Of a DNA stretch of 64,000 nt, positions 1-12,174 are shown piece after piece. The translations under genes and the position numbers were made by a program. Origin of the DNA: Epinephelus fuscoguttatus (lineage: Eukaryota; Chordata; Actinopteri; Perciformes; Serranidae); assembly GCF_011397635.1 (NCBI RefSeq), contig NC_064758.1, positions 21,598,513 through 21,662,512 of the forward strand, read 5' to 3'. The stretch's first letter is position 1; the number at the start of each line of letters is the position of its first letter. Under the pieces are notes generated by a model. The model did no database searches. It was not told the origin of the DNA and worked only from the letters and a program-made list of their open reading frames with translations.

Positions 1-755
1 TCAGACTTTATAGGAAACACTGATCGACCTTTAAAAAAAAATTCTGATCTTTTTTGGACAAAATAACTAATAAACTAATCAAGAAAATATATGACAGATT
101 AATTGAAAATAAAAATAATTGTTGCTTGACACCCAAACACATGTTGCACCCATCTTTCAAGCCAACAGCCGTCATTGAAAAATAAGATTTTGGGAGGGTT
201 AGCACTTAAAGCTTTCTGTGAAAGTTCACTATCAGCTTATCACATTGAGTGAGAGCTGCACAGGCACTAAAAAGTGGGTAATTGTTTCCCATAAATACGA
301 TTTAAATACTCAGTGGAACTAGATAAAAACTGAATATTCATTCATTTCACAGTGATAACTTCAGAATGTGAGTGAATCCACACAGTACATGAGAAATAAA
401 GCTGAGAACTGTCGTTAACGGAGTGCACAGCTGCTCAAATGCAACCAGAAAATGTGTACGAAGAACAACTTCTCGTGAAAAGGCACTTTGACAGACTATC
501 TATGAAACTACAATATTCATGTGCATATCCGGTATGCAACACTCAAAATGTTTCACCAAATGCTGGGAACAAAGTCAGGTTGCATCATCACCCACAGTGC
601 AGAAGTGTGACTTTTCCTGTGACACAGATGTGCATGCACCTGCACAGTCTGCAGCCCTCCTGCCAGGCACTTGCTGTAATGAGGCTCAGTGTGAAGCAGA
701 GATCTCCACTGCTCTCCTCATGTCAACCCTTGTTAATCCTCACATCCACAGAATA
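1..755. other. Downstream flank / 3' UTR of gpr157
   Basis: This AT-rich sequence after the gpr157 stop presumably holds its 3' UTR. No AATAAA was found in the minus-strand direction before the window edge, so the poly(A) site may lie outside. No other gene is recognised. Confidence 0.45.
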
Positions 756-974
756 TCATCTATCAGCCCCGACTTGACTGGTGCTGTCTGCCTCTCTCTG
801 CGTGGAGGTGTCCTGTCCCGGCAGCAGCCTGTTGGGGGCGTCGTGCGAGTGCTGCTCGTCTGCATGACGCTTAGAGCAGCAGCAGAGCGCGGCACAGAGG
901 CGTGTGCGGATTGGCTGTGTGAGCAACACAAACATGATGCAGTTGGCTGCTCCCTGCGAGGTGTTGCCAATTCC
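756..974 (-). CDS. gpr157: gpr157 coding exon 4 (TM7 and C-terminal tail)
   Basis: The acceptor is CAG at 977-975. The frame reads GIGNTSQGAANCIMFVL and then a CCC-containing cytoplasmic tail rich in charged and polar residues, ending at TGA 758-756. Longer open frames overlap this exon in the other two frames, but only this one continues exon 3 in phase and matches the family. Confidence 0.93.
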   Translation of the reverse strand, partial: GIGNTSQGAANCIMFVLLTQPIRTRLCAALCCCSKRHADEQHSHDAPNRLLPGQDTSTQREADSTSQVGADR

Positions 975-3817
975 CTGTTGGGTCCAAACAAAGGCCTTTA
1001 AGGGGAGTGTGGCAGTAACTGGTTATTACAGTAGAAAAAATGTCTCTTAATGGATTGAAAATGTAACAGGACTTCTTCAAATTATTGTCTGACAAAGAGA
1101 TAACATCAAATTATGAGTTCACCTCATGAATGAATAAAATAACATTTTATTTTCTATAATATTTATTTTAATTGACTAATAAAACAACACATATTCTTAT
1201 GAGCTATTGCATTATTATATAAAATAAAAGACACAGTAATAATATGATGTTGTAAAACTGTCCAACAAAGTTTTGACCCACTTCAAGAGACAGATTAATA
1301 CTTTTTGAAAAGTTATTATGCTACTTTCAGATGTCCAAAAATATCAGTTGACATGGGAACTTTCATGATGAATGTGTGATGATTCACAGACTTGCAATCA
1401 CAAGTTTGACAGCACATGAACTAAGGATAGCACACACACCCACACATGTGCTGTCATACATACAAAACTACTCACACACAAAATCTAAAGCATGAAGCAG
1501 TATTAACCGGAGAATTAATTAGATAAGATAAAGTGCAGATTAAAAATGAGATTAACGGGGATTAGCAGACATCCTCTAAACTGGACATCATTAATTAAAA
1601 AGAAACTTTAAACTCACATGTAGAGTGACCAGCACTGGGTGCTGTCTGGCTGAGGAGCCAGCTAGCAGCAGGATGAAGCGCACTGTGCTCCAAATACGCA
1701 GGACGATGAAGATGATGGGAATGAGTGTTAGTTTCATATCCGCCATGGAGGAGAAAGAGTGGGACGGGGGCCTGTTGGCCAAGATGGGACGGTACTCGGA
1801 CAGGGCAGCATGCTGCGTCAGACAGAGTGAGACCAGATTTCATAACAGCAAAAAAAAAAAAAAAAAGTCTGAGTATTTTAAAACATGAAGCATAAATTCA
1901 AAAGTGATACATGAGAGATGCTTGAGGTAAACATGACCTAGGAACAAATATTTGTTTCCACTGTAGACTGTATCTCGTTCACTCTGTTTATGTGATCTTT
2001 GCAAGCTGGATATAACAGACAACGGGCCAACAAACAACTTGGTTTTATATGGAACTTTTTTTAGAACAATTATAAACAATGTGCAAATGTTTTGCTATTT
2101 GTACTGCACTTACTTTAATTATCATCTATCAGAATATGTATTATGATGGTGATCTGAACTCAGGTGCAGATTTCAAAATTCTCAGCTTTTTTTTTTTTTT
2201 TTTTTTTTACATCTATTTAGGTTTCTTTTAAGGTGTCAGGTGTGTAAGATTTAGGGGGATATATTGGCACAAATGGAATAAAATATATAAGTATGTTTTC
2301 TGTAGTGTATAATCAACTGAAAATAAGAATTGTCGTGTTTTGTTACCTTAGAATGAGCCATGTACTGTATATCTACATATGGAGCAGGCCCTCCTCTATG
2401 GAGATAGCCACGTTGCACCACCATGTTTCTACAGTAGCCCAGGACAAACAAACCAAACTCTGGCTCTGGATAGGGCCATTCACGTTTTTGTGTCCGCCAC
2501 TGTAGTTAGCTGCTGCTCCTTGACGAGCAGCATTGAAAAACCACTGATTTTTAACGTGAAACTGCTTTATTTGGTGTTTTTACTGATTTAAATCTCCAGG
2601 TCCATTTGTTTTGTAGAGGTAGAGATCTCTGTGGATACTTTGGCTCCCGGTAAAAGCATCTTAAACATCTGGATCAAAAAAAAAAAAAAAAAAGGCTAGC
2701 ATACATAGCAGGCACTGGGCAAGAGACCTGTCTGCAACGTGCCAAAGAGCTTCGGAGAAATGCTGATTTGTGACATGAAACTGCTTCATTCAGAGTTTTT
2801 ACCAGATTTAATCACCTGGTTCGTTTGTTTTGGAGAGGAAGAGACCCCTGCGGATAATTCAGTTCGTGGTTAAAACCTGAACAATGAATGCTAAAGGAAT
2901 TCTAACCAGGAGAAGTTTCAGCTGGTTACGATCAGCAATCCTTTTAAGTAGACGCCACTAAATCTATTTAAATCATGTTGACATTTACTGTGTGTTTTCA
3001 CCAAATATGTTCTGCATTGGTTAAGAGGTAGTTGGGTGAAAAATATTTCAAAGGGCTACAATTTAAAAAAAAAAAAAAGAAGAAACCACTGGTTTATTTA
3101 ATATATAGGGGATTTTATAAGAATATTCTCAATCTTGGAAGGGTTGTTTTTTATTCTGCTGTTCATGCCTTTGCACTTGGGTGTCATAAGAGTCCTGAAT
3201 GTAATCTGCAGCTGCACAGAAACCATGTATCCTCACCGCTATGTGAATGTGCCTCTTGATCAGGATGTAGAGGACAGGGAGGGTGAGGTAAGCCAAGAAC
3301 TCCCAGATCTTCCCAGTCAGCAGCATCCACAGGACCCGGTCAGGAGCACCGATCCTCACCCAGCACCAGCCCACCGACACCTCTGACGCATCATAGCCAA
3401 TCTTCTTCATGCACACGGCTGTGACGGTGATGGCCAGAGGAACGCCCCAGCTGGACCACAAAGCAGAGAGTTTTAGAGAGGATCAAACGCAACTTCCTCA
3501 AAGGTCAACTTCCTATCTTTAAACATTTGTACGTAGATGTTTGGTTAGTTCAATATCCACAAATGTTGCAGAGACATGTGACACCATGTGAGAGATTATC
3601 TTGTGCTTAAGGCTTGTGCATGCTGCACTGCGGAGTCATAGCAGTTGTGTTGCATTAGCTTAGTACATCATAAAACCACAAAATGATTTCAGCACTTTTG
3701 GACACGAGGTTTTCCCCTGAAGCGTTATCTTTTCTCCTACAACACCAATTTAAAAGAATATACTTTCATGGCAATACATGGCTGATCACTATAAATACAC
3801 AATGCTCAAGGCCTTAT

Positions 3818-3860
<43 letters not shown>

Positions 3861-5832
3861 ATATACAAGCCTGGATGAATGGCTCTGCTGTGTGATCTTC
3901 AATTCAATGGAGCATTTGAGAATTCACAGAAACAAAATTAGAATGACAACCACAGACACTGCTGAGGCGTACCCAGGGGTGAAAATGTTCTTGTGTCCAA
4001 AAATAGATCAATTATACAGCGCTACACCACAGTGAATCAACTCCCTCCCTACATCTCCACAATCATCATGGACAGCTCATTAACGTGCAGAAGGAAATCT
4101 GACACAAAGGATGAAACATATGTGCCGATTCAGAGCATTCAAATTGAAGTCCAGCTCATAATAAAACAAGTGGTCTGCTAAACTTGTTAACAACCTTCAA
4201 ATAGATGCTTATAAAACAAGAGGACCTCGTTTGATGAGGTTTTTATCCTGTCAAATCCAGTTGTAAAGAGCTGTGCGGCTGTGATATTTAACTGTTTCTG
4301 AAGTTGGAGTGCCTAAAAGACGTGCATGATATAACCAGTCAGCTCAGTACTGGGTGGTAATTATACATAAACATAATGAATGCATGGTTCCAGTGATCAA
4401 ATCTAATAATTTTTGCAATTCAATCTGTTTAAATGTGACAAAAAACAAACTAAATATGAACCTATATTGTTAACGTCTACATTTCTGTGCCTTTAAAAGC
4501 CTTAGTGGTGATTTAAATTGAGTTAATTTTCCCATTTTGTTATTTCAAAACTTATTTTCTCTTAAAGAAATCCTGTAAACACTACAACAAATTCAAGAGC
4601 AAACATGATGAAAACCTTAATAAATATTAATCATACATATTCCAGAATGTATCCCAGAAAGGAACGCACCTCCAGCAGAAAAACAGCAGACAATTTCTAT
4701 GCACCATAATTTTCAGTTTCCTGTTTATTCTGCTTTATTCAATTTTAGCTTATTTTCTCCCCAGTTTCATTTTACTGTTTTGAAATAAAATCATATGTAT
4801 TCCCCTACTGCCCTGTGTTGTTTTATAACTTGTCATAATGTAATTTTATGTCTTATACAAAGCCGTAAAAGGTGCCGTGCAAATGAACTTGCCTTGTTTT
4901 ATAGGGGGAAAAAAAGGTTTAGGCCATTTTACAAAGGCAACGCAGAGCTAACATGCTTCTTCAAGCCTAGTTTAGACAATGTAGGTTTTTTAGCAATTAT
5001 GGACAAGAGTGGGAATACAATTCAAATATCATTCATATCTTTTGTCTGACTTATTGCCATAGTAGAGAAAAACCTGGGGTGGAGCTTTGTAGTATCTGGT
5101 TAATGTGGTAACAGTTGATCTGCTCAGCAATGGAGCCTAAAAAAAAAGAACTACTATAGCTTAAATAGGAACTACGCCCATTTTCAAAATTCCTACATGT
5201 TATTTATTCCTGTGGTCTAAGACAGTCTGAAAATATTAGTGACAGTTAACAGCTCTCTGTCAATCCCATAAAACTACAGTGCTTAAATTCAAATTTGTGA
5301 TGTCATTAAACATAAAGTCTGGCGCTGCTCCACAGACAATGAATTGGACGCACACGGGGGAATGTTCTGAGTATGTGGGGACATTTTCTGTCTCAGAAAC
5401 TAGAACACTACAACAAAATAAAGCTCATTTGGGTGTTAAAAAAGAAAACAAGCATCTGTGTGTCCACAAAGTCAGGCCCCCATTTATCGTCTATGGAACA
5501 GCTCCAGACTTTATACATGATGACATCACAAATTTACTTACTTCTCTGGTTTCTGGCTTTGAGAAAGAGTAGCTCATGTTAACAAATATAAGGCTCCCCG
5601 GTTTGTGTACAAAGCCCTTAATAGTCTGGCCCTGTACTACATTGCAGACCTTCTAACCCCTGGGGCTCCTGGCTGTCCCATGCGCTAGACTCAAGCTCAG
5701 GGGTGATGGTGCCTTTGCTGCCTGCCCCCAGACTGTGGAACAGCACCCCCCCTACCATTGACTGTTCAAGTCCAGACTCAAAACCTACTTATTAGCATTT
5801 GAGTGATGTGATTTTCCCTGGTCATGTATAGG

Positions 5833-5865
<33 letters not shown>

Positions 5866-6890
5866 CATTTTATTATTTTTATACAGCACTTTGGTCAACC
5901 TGAGTTGTTTTAAATATGCTTTATAAATACATTTGAGTTGAGAAATACTGTTGTTAAAACTTTGCTAGGTCATGGAAATAACATGTTGGAGCTCCTAATT
6001 TAGGTGGTGTTCCCCTTTAAAATCAGGTTAACCTCCCAAGAACAAATTAGTTTGTGTGTCATTATATCATACTTCAGTTTACGAAGCCTGAACAATAAAC
6101 CCAGGATGACAGATCCAATAATTCGCTAGTTAAGTTAATCAGGAAAACCGCGACGAGCCCGTGTGGTGGAGTAGAACGCCTGTTGGAAAGTGTTACCATG
6201 GAAACATAGCTCTTAGCGCCGCTCAGAGTAGCTAAGCTAACTTTGTAGACTTGTGTTTAGTCTTATTTTTTTCTACCAGTAAACTAGACTAGTTTGTGTA
6301 CTTGAAGTCGAAGGAAGCTGGTGGCAAACTTTATTTGATTTTGCTATCCTAAATTAGTCGAGCGTGCTGTCTTCGTCACCAGGTTGATATCCCAAGATGC
6401 CTCAGGATACAGGTTCGGCTACACTAACTTTACGTGTCTAACGGTTAGCTTAGAATTCACTTACAGTTAGCTTGGCAGCCAGAAATACACGGACAGCCAG
6501 CCCAAGAACTCACCTCACAAGATGGAAAAACAACACCAGGCTGTCGGCGACCCTCTGGCTGGACCTGACGATGAACACGTACAGGTAAACAGCGATGGCC
6601 ACGGTCCAGAAAAAGGAGCTGGTGTTGGCGAAAGTGGATATGGCTCCCTGCGCGACGCACTCCAGCGAGTCGGTGTGGAAAACACTCCAGACCCCGACGG
6701 CGTAGGAGACGGCGGACAGCCAGTCAGACACCGAGAGGTACACCAGCAGCCTCCTCGGAGTCGTCCTCAGATCCGACCAGATAATGTAGGTGATGATGAT
6801 GAGCGAGGAGCCCAGAAACGACAGCGCGCACGAGCACAACACGATCACCTGCTCAGACAAGTACACAACCGTCCGATTCCCATCTGCCAT
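756..6890 (-). CDS. gpr157: G protein-coupled receptor 157 (four coding exons)
   Basis: Orphan seven-transmembrane receptor, known in mammals from cilia of neural progenitors and reported to signal through Gq. The join is complement(6514-6890, 3237-3450, 1618-1812, 756-974): 1005 nt, 334 codons plus stop, against about 335 in human. Every junction has a GT donor and AG acceptor and the phases (2, 0, 0) fit. Visible: an N-glycosylation site NRT at residues 5-7, TM1 at about 16-38, a TM2 SDW motif near 55-57, Cys78 at the head of TM3 and Cys155 in the second extracellular loop (GWCW), which would form the usual disulfide. Also seen are the family signatures KKIGYDAS and ALSEYRPI, and a last TM (GIGNT..GAANCIMFVL) followed by a CCC cluster typical of the tail. 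The start ATG at 6888-6890 opens straight into the N-glycosylated ectodomain. No disruption is seen, so it looks intact. It heads the block conserved with human 1p36.22. Confidence 0.95.
1618..1812 (-). CDS. gpr157: gpr157 coding exon 3 (third loop, TM6)
   Basis: The acceptor is CAG at 1815-1813 and the donor is CAT|GTGAGT. It is 195 nt (65 codons), phase 0 at both ends. It encodes HAALSEYRPILANR, the conserved intracellular loop motif, then a hydrophobic TM6 and VLVTLH, which joins directly to GIGNT in the next exon. Confidence 0.94.
2345..2950. repeat. Dispersed repeat with internal duplication (gpr157 intron 2)
   Basis: A block near 2370-2500 (Alu-like in use, unrelated in sequence) containing CAGTAGCCCAGGACAAACAA recurs at 32.68-32.72 kb. 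Inside it, about 2525-2660 and 2765-2880 are diverged direct copies of each other (for example GAAACTGCTT, TTTTTAC and TTGTTTTG in the same order), separated by an A-rich stretch. The family is not assigned. Confidence 0.5.
3237..3450 (-). CDS. gpr157: gpr157 coding exon 2 (TM4-TM5)
   Basis: The acceptor CAG is at 3453-3451 and the donor GTGAGG follows GCG at 3237. The exon starts in phase 2, so AG plus C gives the serine of the SWGVP motif. It carries the second-loop cysteine in VGWCW and the TM5 segment ending in KRHIHIA. Length is 214 nt, finishing in phase 0. Confidence 0.94.
3821..3857. repeat. (TG)n microsatellite
   Basis: A near-perfect TG dinucleotide run of about 18 units in gpr157 intron 1, followed by a short TATATATA stretch. 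Confidence 0.95.
5161..6020. mobile_element. TTAA-flanked DNA element with a nested LINE
   Basis: TTAA occurs at both edges (5161-5164 and 6017-6020). The ends are imperfect inverted copies: left ATAGGAACTACGCCC, right reverse complement AGGGGAACACCACC. The same family recurs at 33192-33868, where the internal string GATGACATCACAA and the segment ending AGCTCATGTT are shared. Bases 5590-5940 are absent from that second copy and are a LINE 3' end inserted here. No coding sequence for a transposase remains, so it is a non-autonomous element of a TTAA-targeting superfamily. Confidence 0.7.
5590..5940 (+). mobile_element. LINE 3' fragment (L2/CR1-like), nested
   Basis: A decayed tail of a fish non-LTR retrotransposon. 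It includes a remnant of the C-terminal segment after reverse transcriptase (GDGAFA..AP.LWNS, frame broken), a long T run, and the 3' tail motif CAGCACTTTGGTCAACCTGA. The flanks ACAAATAT (5582-5589) and AGAAATAC (5941-5948) look like a degenerate target duplication within the host element. Confidence 0.65.
6514..6890 (-). CDS. gpr157: gpr157 coding exon 1 (N-terminus, TM1-TM3)
   Basis: Encodes residues 1-125 plus two bases of codon 126. It ends in GTG AG followed by the donor GTGAGT at 6513-6508. It holds TM1, TM2 and TM3; TM3 runs on from Cys78 through FANTSSFFWTVAIAVYLYVF. Confidence 0.95.
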
Positions 6891-7130
6891 CGTGAAACCG
6901 TGTGTGTAAACACTCCCCCGAAAGGCACTAGTCTATCCTGTTGTACATTTTATTCTTCACCATAGTCCCTCCGCGTTATTCTCCCTTAAACTCAGGCGAG
7001 AGGAGCTGTGTGATTTAACCAACTTCGTCCATTGCTTTTGAGGCAGCCAAACAAACTTTTGCTGCTGTGTTTAACCCCTCCCTCCCCGCCTCCTCTCTAC
7101 GCGTGCTGCTGCACTAACCGGAACCAAAAG
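6891..7130 (-). promoter_or_regulatory. gpr157: Probable gpr157 promoter / 5' UTR
   Basis: The stretch directly upstream of the gpr157 ATG has more CpG than its surroundings (several CGs between about 6960 and 7120) and a pyrimidine-rich block. This position and composition suit a TATA-less housekeeping-type promoter. No start site can be fixed from sequence alone. Confidence 0.4.
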
Positions 7131-8907
7131 CAGAAGTGAGCATATGGGCAGACTCATAAAGGTCTATTTGTGGCTCTGATGCTTACTTGTCTGACGCCGG
7201 GTAAAGCTATGACAAGTTTGTCACATTAAAACAGATGACAACTTACAATTTTTCCATTCCAGGACTGATTTATACAGAAAAAAACCCTCAATCCAAGCAT
7301 GCTAAACACAGAGCACTGACCATGCTATTTAGCAGTCATATATACAATATTGCATCTGATTTTATTTGATTTTATTTTCACATTTAAAATGAACAAAAAG
7401 TGCCTGTTAACCTTTATAACAACTGTTTCACTCCACATAAAGGCTTGCCAATACAGTAAAGTGCTTTACAAAGCACAGGATAATAACAGTCATATAAAAT
7501 AATTAACTTACAACAGTAAAAATAGAAAAGAGTGCATAAAAACATAAAGTAAGATAAGCTAAGACAGAAAAATATTTAAGAATTGCTTGAAATCACATTT
7601 GTGCAAGGCTTGACTTTATAAATACATTTAAAAAATATTAATATTACTTTATTCAGTAAATCCTACCAACAGAATTGTAAGCTGCAAAGAGATTGTTTAT
7701 TTCCAATGTCTGTTCTTGTGTGTAAATACATAAATGCATCGATAGTCATTCCCAAAATGTCATTTGGACTGCAACTCATCAATAAATCTTTAACTTCGGT
7801 CGGGGAGTTAGCAGGATTAATTGCATGCTCAATAAAATAAATCAGTGACAGAAAAATGCCTGTCATAAATTATGAGAGTCCGAGGTAATGTCTTAAAATT
7901 TCTTGCTTTGTCTGACCAGTACAGCAAAATCTGAGGTGTTTCTATAAATCAGAAAAAGCAGCAAACCCTCCAGTTTGAGGACCTGGAGGCAGTGAGTGAT
8001 TTTTTTTAATTAGTGAATAATGGATTATCAAAATATATCAGATTTCAAAATTGTTGACAATTCATTTTCTGTTGTTGAATAATCAGTGAATTGACTAATC
8101 ATTTCAGCACTGATTATTATGAAGGTATTCCACAGAACATTAATATAAATTTTGCCAATATTCCCCAGGCTTTTTTATATTGCTAACTGAACTGAATGAA
8201 TCTGAAACACTGAATTTAAACAATGCAGATGAAGCACATTTTTAATTCGTTAAAGGCAGTCCACAGTGACACATTGCATTACACAACCAATATGTAAGCT
8301 TTCTACCATAGGAGAACCTGAGACTGTCACCTGCAGTGAACGGAAACGGTCTCTGCATTCTGGGCAGTAAAAGGCTTATTTAAATGAAATTAAAATAGAA
8401 ATTTAATTAAAATGTGCTGTTGGTGGTCACCTTTTACCTCAAAGTAAATGTCTTAGTTATTAAGCGGTTCATTAGGATCACAGCCCCCCCATAATAAAGC
8501 ACACATTTGAGACATTTTTGAGTAATGAGTCATGTCTGCGGCGCTTTGTGTCGAGCAGGTGTTAATTCTTTGGTGGCCTTGTAATTTACCAAAGATTTGA
8601 AGTGTAGAAAGATTCAGAGCCATAAAGCAGCGACCTTGTGTGAGAGCAGGATTTTACTGCTTCTGCATTGCTGCAGCCCTGAAAAAACTGCAACTCCTTT
8701 TTGTGTTTGCAGCAATGCAGTGGCGCGTTGTCTTTTCCCTGCAGTCTGCAGCAAACACATCTGCATTATCATCAGAATCAAACATGAGAGAAATACACAA
8801 CGTTTTCCGTCAAGTGTCGACAATAAATTAACTAAAGATTCTGTAGACAAAAGCATTTTGCATCTTTAATCAGGAGCACACTATACATCCAGCTGCATCT
8901 GCGTTTG

Positions 8908-8956
<49 letters not shown>

Positions 8957-9747
8957 TGAAAACCTAAATTAGTGTGCACCTGGCATCCAGGCCATTCTGC
9001 CTCCTCTGCACTCATTAGGTCAACTGTGTTTGCATGGCAAATTTTTTCAAGGGTCTCAAAGTGCTGCTTTCACACAGTGCAAAGTGGTTTATGAAAAACA
9101 ACTTTTCCATAATTACAAAATGCTTGTGTACTGTGAAAACAAACACGGCAAGTTAATAAATCAGTCTTTATGTAACTTTTATTTACCCTTTTTTTTACAG
9201 ACATACTTGAAGAAATTAATATGCTGCAACTGAAAAATTAAGGATCAACCATAGAAAATGTGCTCAAAACTCATGAAGCAAAATTGAATTTGGTGACAAA
9301 TCAACATGCATTTGCAACAAAAAAAATAAGGAATCTGAAGTCATAGAAAGCTGAGCCATATTTTCTGAATGAAAAGGATTTTAGACTGTGTCATTGAAAA
9401 AAAAAACCCTGTAGGGTTTGGAAATTGCTGCAGTGTTATAGAACAAAAGCATGCTGGGAGGTTGCGTTCAGTCACAAGATGGCAGCAGAGGACAATAAAA
9501 GTACAGCACAGTGAAGAAGTTTGATGCTCTGATCCAATTGTAAATATTGTAGAGGCTGTTAACAAAAAGGCCATGCGCTCAGGTGATCTATCTTCAGATA
9601 ATTCTGTATCAGGTCCTCAGCTCTGGTTAATTTCTACAGTGTCAGCACACGTGTAAAAACTTACAGTAGCAGCAGGATCCGTGTTTGCTACAGTGCTGAT
9701 ACGGGCTTTTTCCTTCCTCTCGTGACGGCTGTGATCCCAGGGCCTCT
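7131..9747. other. Intergenic region between gpr157 and mir-34a
   Basis: AT-rich, with no supportable gene. It contains a possible minus-strand LINE tail near 7430-7560 (AAAGTGCTTTACAAAGCAC), a fragment near 7960-8115 of the MITE family seen complete at 27.45 kb, and a (TG)n run at 8911-8953. Confidence 0.5.
8911..8953. repeat. (TG)n microsatellite
   Basis: An uninterrupted TG run of about 21 units. Confidence 0.95.
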
Positions 9748-9848
9748 TATTGCGAAGAATTTCTGCGGCAGTATACTTGCTGATTGCTTCGTTCTCACTC
9801 CTCACAACAACCAGCTAAGACACTGCCAGAGAAACACCCACAGCAGCC
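9748..9848 (-). ncRNA. mir34a: microRNA mir-34a precursor hairpin
   Basis: The minus strand carries the 22-nt miR-34a-5p (9828-9807), starting TGGCAGTGTC and ending GCTGGTTGT, identical to the vertebrate sequence as I know it. It is followed by a loop and the 3p arm (9786-9765), starting CAATCAGCAAGTATACTG. GCTGGTTG pairs with CAATCAGC across the loop, and the flanks GTTTCT and AGAAAT extend the stem. In vertebrates miR-34a is induced by p53 and represses cell-cycle and survival mRNAs. Its place beside gpr157 matches human 1p36.22, where MIR34A lies between GPR157 and H6PD. The gene is intergenic here, so it should have its own primary transcript. Confidence 0.96.
9807..9828 (-). ncRNA. mir34a: mature miR-34a-5p
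   Basis: The seed GGCAGTG lies at positions 2-8 of the 22-nt product, which is the miR-34 family seed. The reading direction is from 9828 down to 9807. Confidence 0.95.
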
Positions 9849-11664
9849 ACGTCCAAGTGTGTGTCCCTCCGTCTGCCTCTCCCCCAGCAGGATCTTGAGT
9901 GGTATTTGCCATACACTTCCACCTGTGCGTCTGGCACTATGGGGACGGTCACACTTTTCATGCCTGGCTTCCTGGCGATGGTGGTTGGAAGGCAACAGCC
10001 TCACACTAAGAGCCCCCCGAGATGGTGTGGTCTTATGCCAGCAGCCGGAAGCTCTATAAGAAAAGTAGGAGATAATAATTGAGTAAGAATTGGTCCATTT
10101 AATAACCTTATAAATTGTGATGTAAAATAAAATAAATGTGTCTTTTTAGGAATCTTGAATTCAGATTTAAAAAGGCGGCACCCTCCCAGGCCTAGCTCAG
10201 TTTTATATAACTGCATTGATAAGTCTACGCTCGGCTGCCCAGAGTGACCCAAAGCATGTTCCCAAACAGATTCCTGATACTCCTCTAGCCTTTTATGCAG
10301 CATCACTTTAAGTGCACACAACTTGGGCAAACACAAACACCCCCGAACTAAGAATAGACTTACCATGACTCATGATTTTGCAACAAAAAGCTCTGTTTGA
10401 CTTAGCTGTCATCTATCTGTGTGTGGCTATCTGTTCACACGAGTACCACAATATGCATGTGCCCGTGTGTTTATGTACGTTAGGGACTAAAATCCCCCTT
10501 GCTATCAGTTGCGTTTGCTCGCTGCAGTGCTATTTTGGGCCGGCTGACCACTCCATACTGTCCTCTCCCTGTGGACTCTGCTTTGCTGACAGGACAACAT
10601 GGAAACCAGAGAGCAATCTGCAGTCACTAGCAAATGAAGGAACAGAGGGAATTATGGAGGAGATAGAGAGGTGTCAGGAGGGATGTTTAGATGACGTACA
10701 GTTGGACAAACGTCCTCTATTGAGTATCTTCACTGTCCGCAGCAAGGCTATTTGTAGCTCTACATGTCTGCTCTTGGTGCATTTTATGACGCATTTTTGG
10801 TTGTATAACTGGAAATTCCTTGCCCGATGGCTGGTTGGAACATCTTGACCTTATCCAATGCAGAAGAAAAACATTAGATACTTCCAAGAAAAATGTTTGT
10901 GATGCTCTGATGCTGATACTAACACTAAATATTTATTTGCCTGCCCCCATCTCACACGCACAGACACAGGTGATGCGCACCGACAAACACAGAAACCCCT
11001 CTTCTTGACCTGCTTTTAGTTTGCCAAACGGCTGCATCTGTGTCCCTTTGTGTGCCGAGCCAGGCGCTGCCTTCACTGAACACATGATGACAGGAATTCT
11101 TTGCTGCTCAGGGCTTGATGTAATCCCTAATACAGGATTGAGGAATGCCAGTGAAAACAACACCCTGCTTGCGAAATGAATGACTGGCTGCCTCGCTGCA
11201 TCACACAGCAAACAGCAGCAGCAGGAGCAGCAACGCGCCTCGACTCACAAACCTGTCCACAAATATGTTTCAGGCCTCAGGCTGGGTTCAGCTTCCCTGA
11301 CAGAATGGTGGCTTCCTATTTCGGTAAAATCGGACAAACAAAAAAAAGACAATAAGGTAGTGGGAAATTGTTCACAAATATTGGTGCGAGGGGTGGAGGA
11401 ATACTGAATGAATTAATTTAGCTTTTCAGGTTTGACAGGTTTTAAGTCATGTTAAATACACCATAATTTAGACTGTTCTTTTTGGTTATAGTGATATGAG
11501 TAGGTATGGGCTTAAATATGGATATTACGGTAACATACAAATAGCTTGCAATTTATTACATATATGTCCTAAAATAGGCAATATTTATCACATAGTTAAA
11601 CTGCAATGATGCAGAAGCAGGATACTGGTGCACATATAATTGAGAGCTCAATGTGGTTATGGCT

Positions 11665-11945
11665 GCTACTAATATTTAATTTAATTAATCTGCCAATTAT
11701 TTTCTCAAATAAATGATTGATCGCCTTTCCTTAAATCCAAGGTCAAACATCTTGTTTTGTCTGATCAACAGATAAATATACAGTTTACCGTTGAATAAAA
11801 TGAATGAAAATCTTTGCAACAGAAAATGTGTAATAAGGAAATGTATTTACTTGAAAAATTACTTGAATGGTTTATTGACAACCAGAATAGCTGCAGATTC
11901 ATGTTCTGTCAATCGACCAATTGTTTTAACACAATAAAGGCTGAT
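11665..11945 (+). repeat. Degenerate MITE fragment (ACTAACGATTA family)
   Basis: The order of motifs (TAATCTGCCAATTATTTTCT, CTTGTTTTGTCTGATCAACA, TTTACCGTTG) parallels the complete hAT-type MITE at 27446-27761. The ends are not preserved. Confidence 0.45.
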
Positions 11946-12174
11946 GAATTTGATAATGTGAAGTTATATTTGACCCCTTTACTTACTTTAATCAGATAAT
12001 TCATTTCCCCTCAATCTGAATCATAGTTTTGTTCACTAATAATATTTCAGTAATTTAATGTTATTTTACAAATAAATATTTTTGCATTAACAGCAGCAAC
12101 AGTTGGTAACTTTTATGAAATAACATCATGTCATATTTGCTCATCCTGTCAACACATTATTATATGAGACAGAT

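Noticed and set aside
740-991. Longer frames overlapping gpr157 exon 4 in other phases
   Set aside because: Only the frame from 974 to 756 continues exon 3 in phase and matches the receptor C-terminus.
10372-10848. Open frame of 158 codons on the plus strand upstream of mir-34a
   Set aside because: Odd composition, no recognisable domain, no splice or family support; a chance frame.
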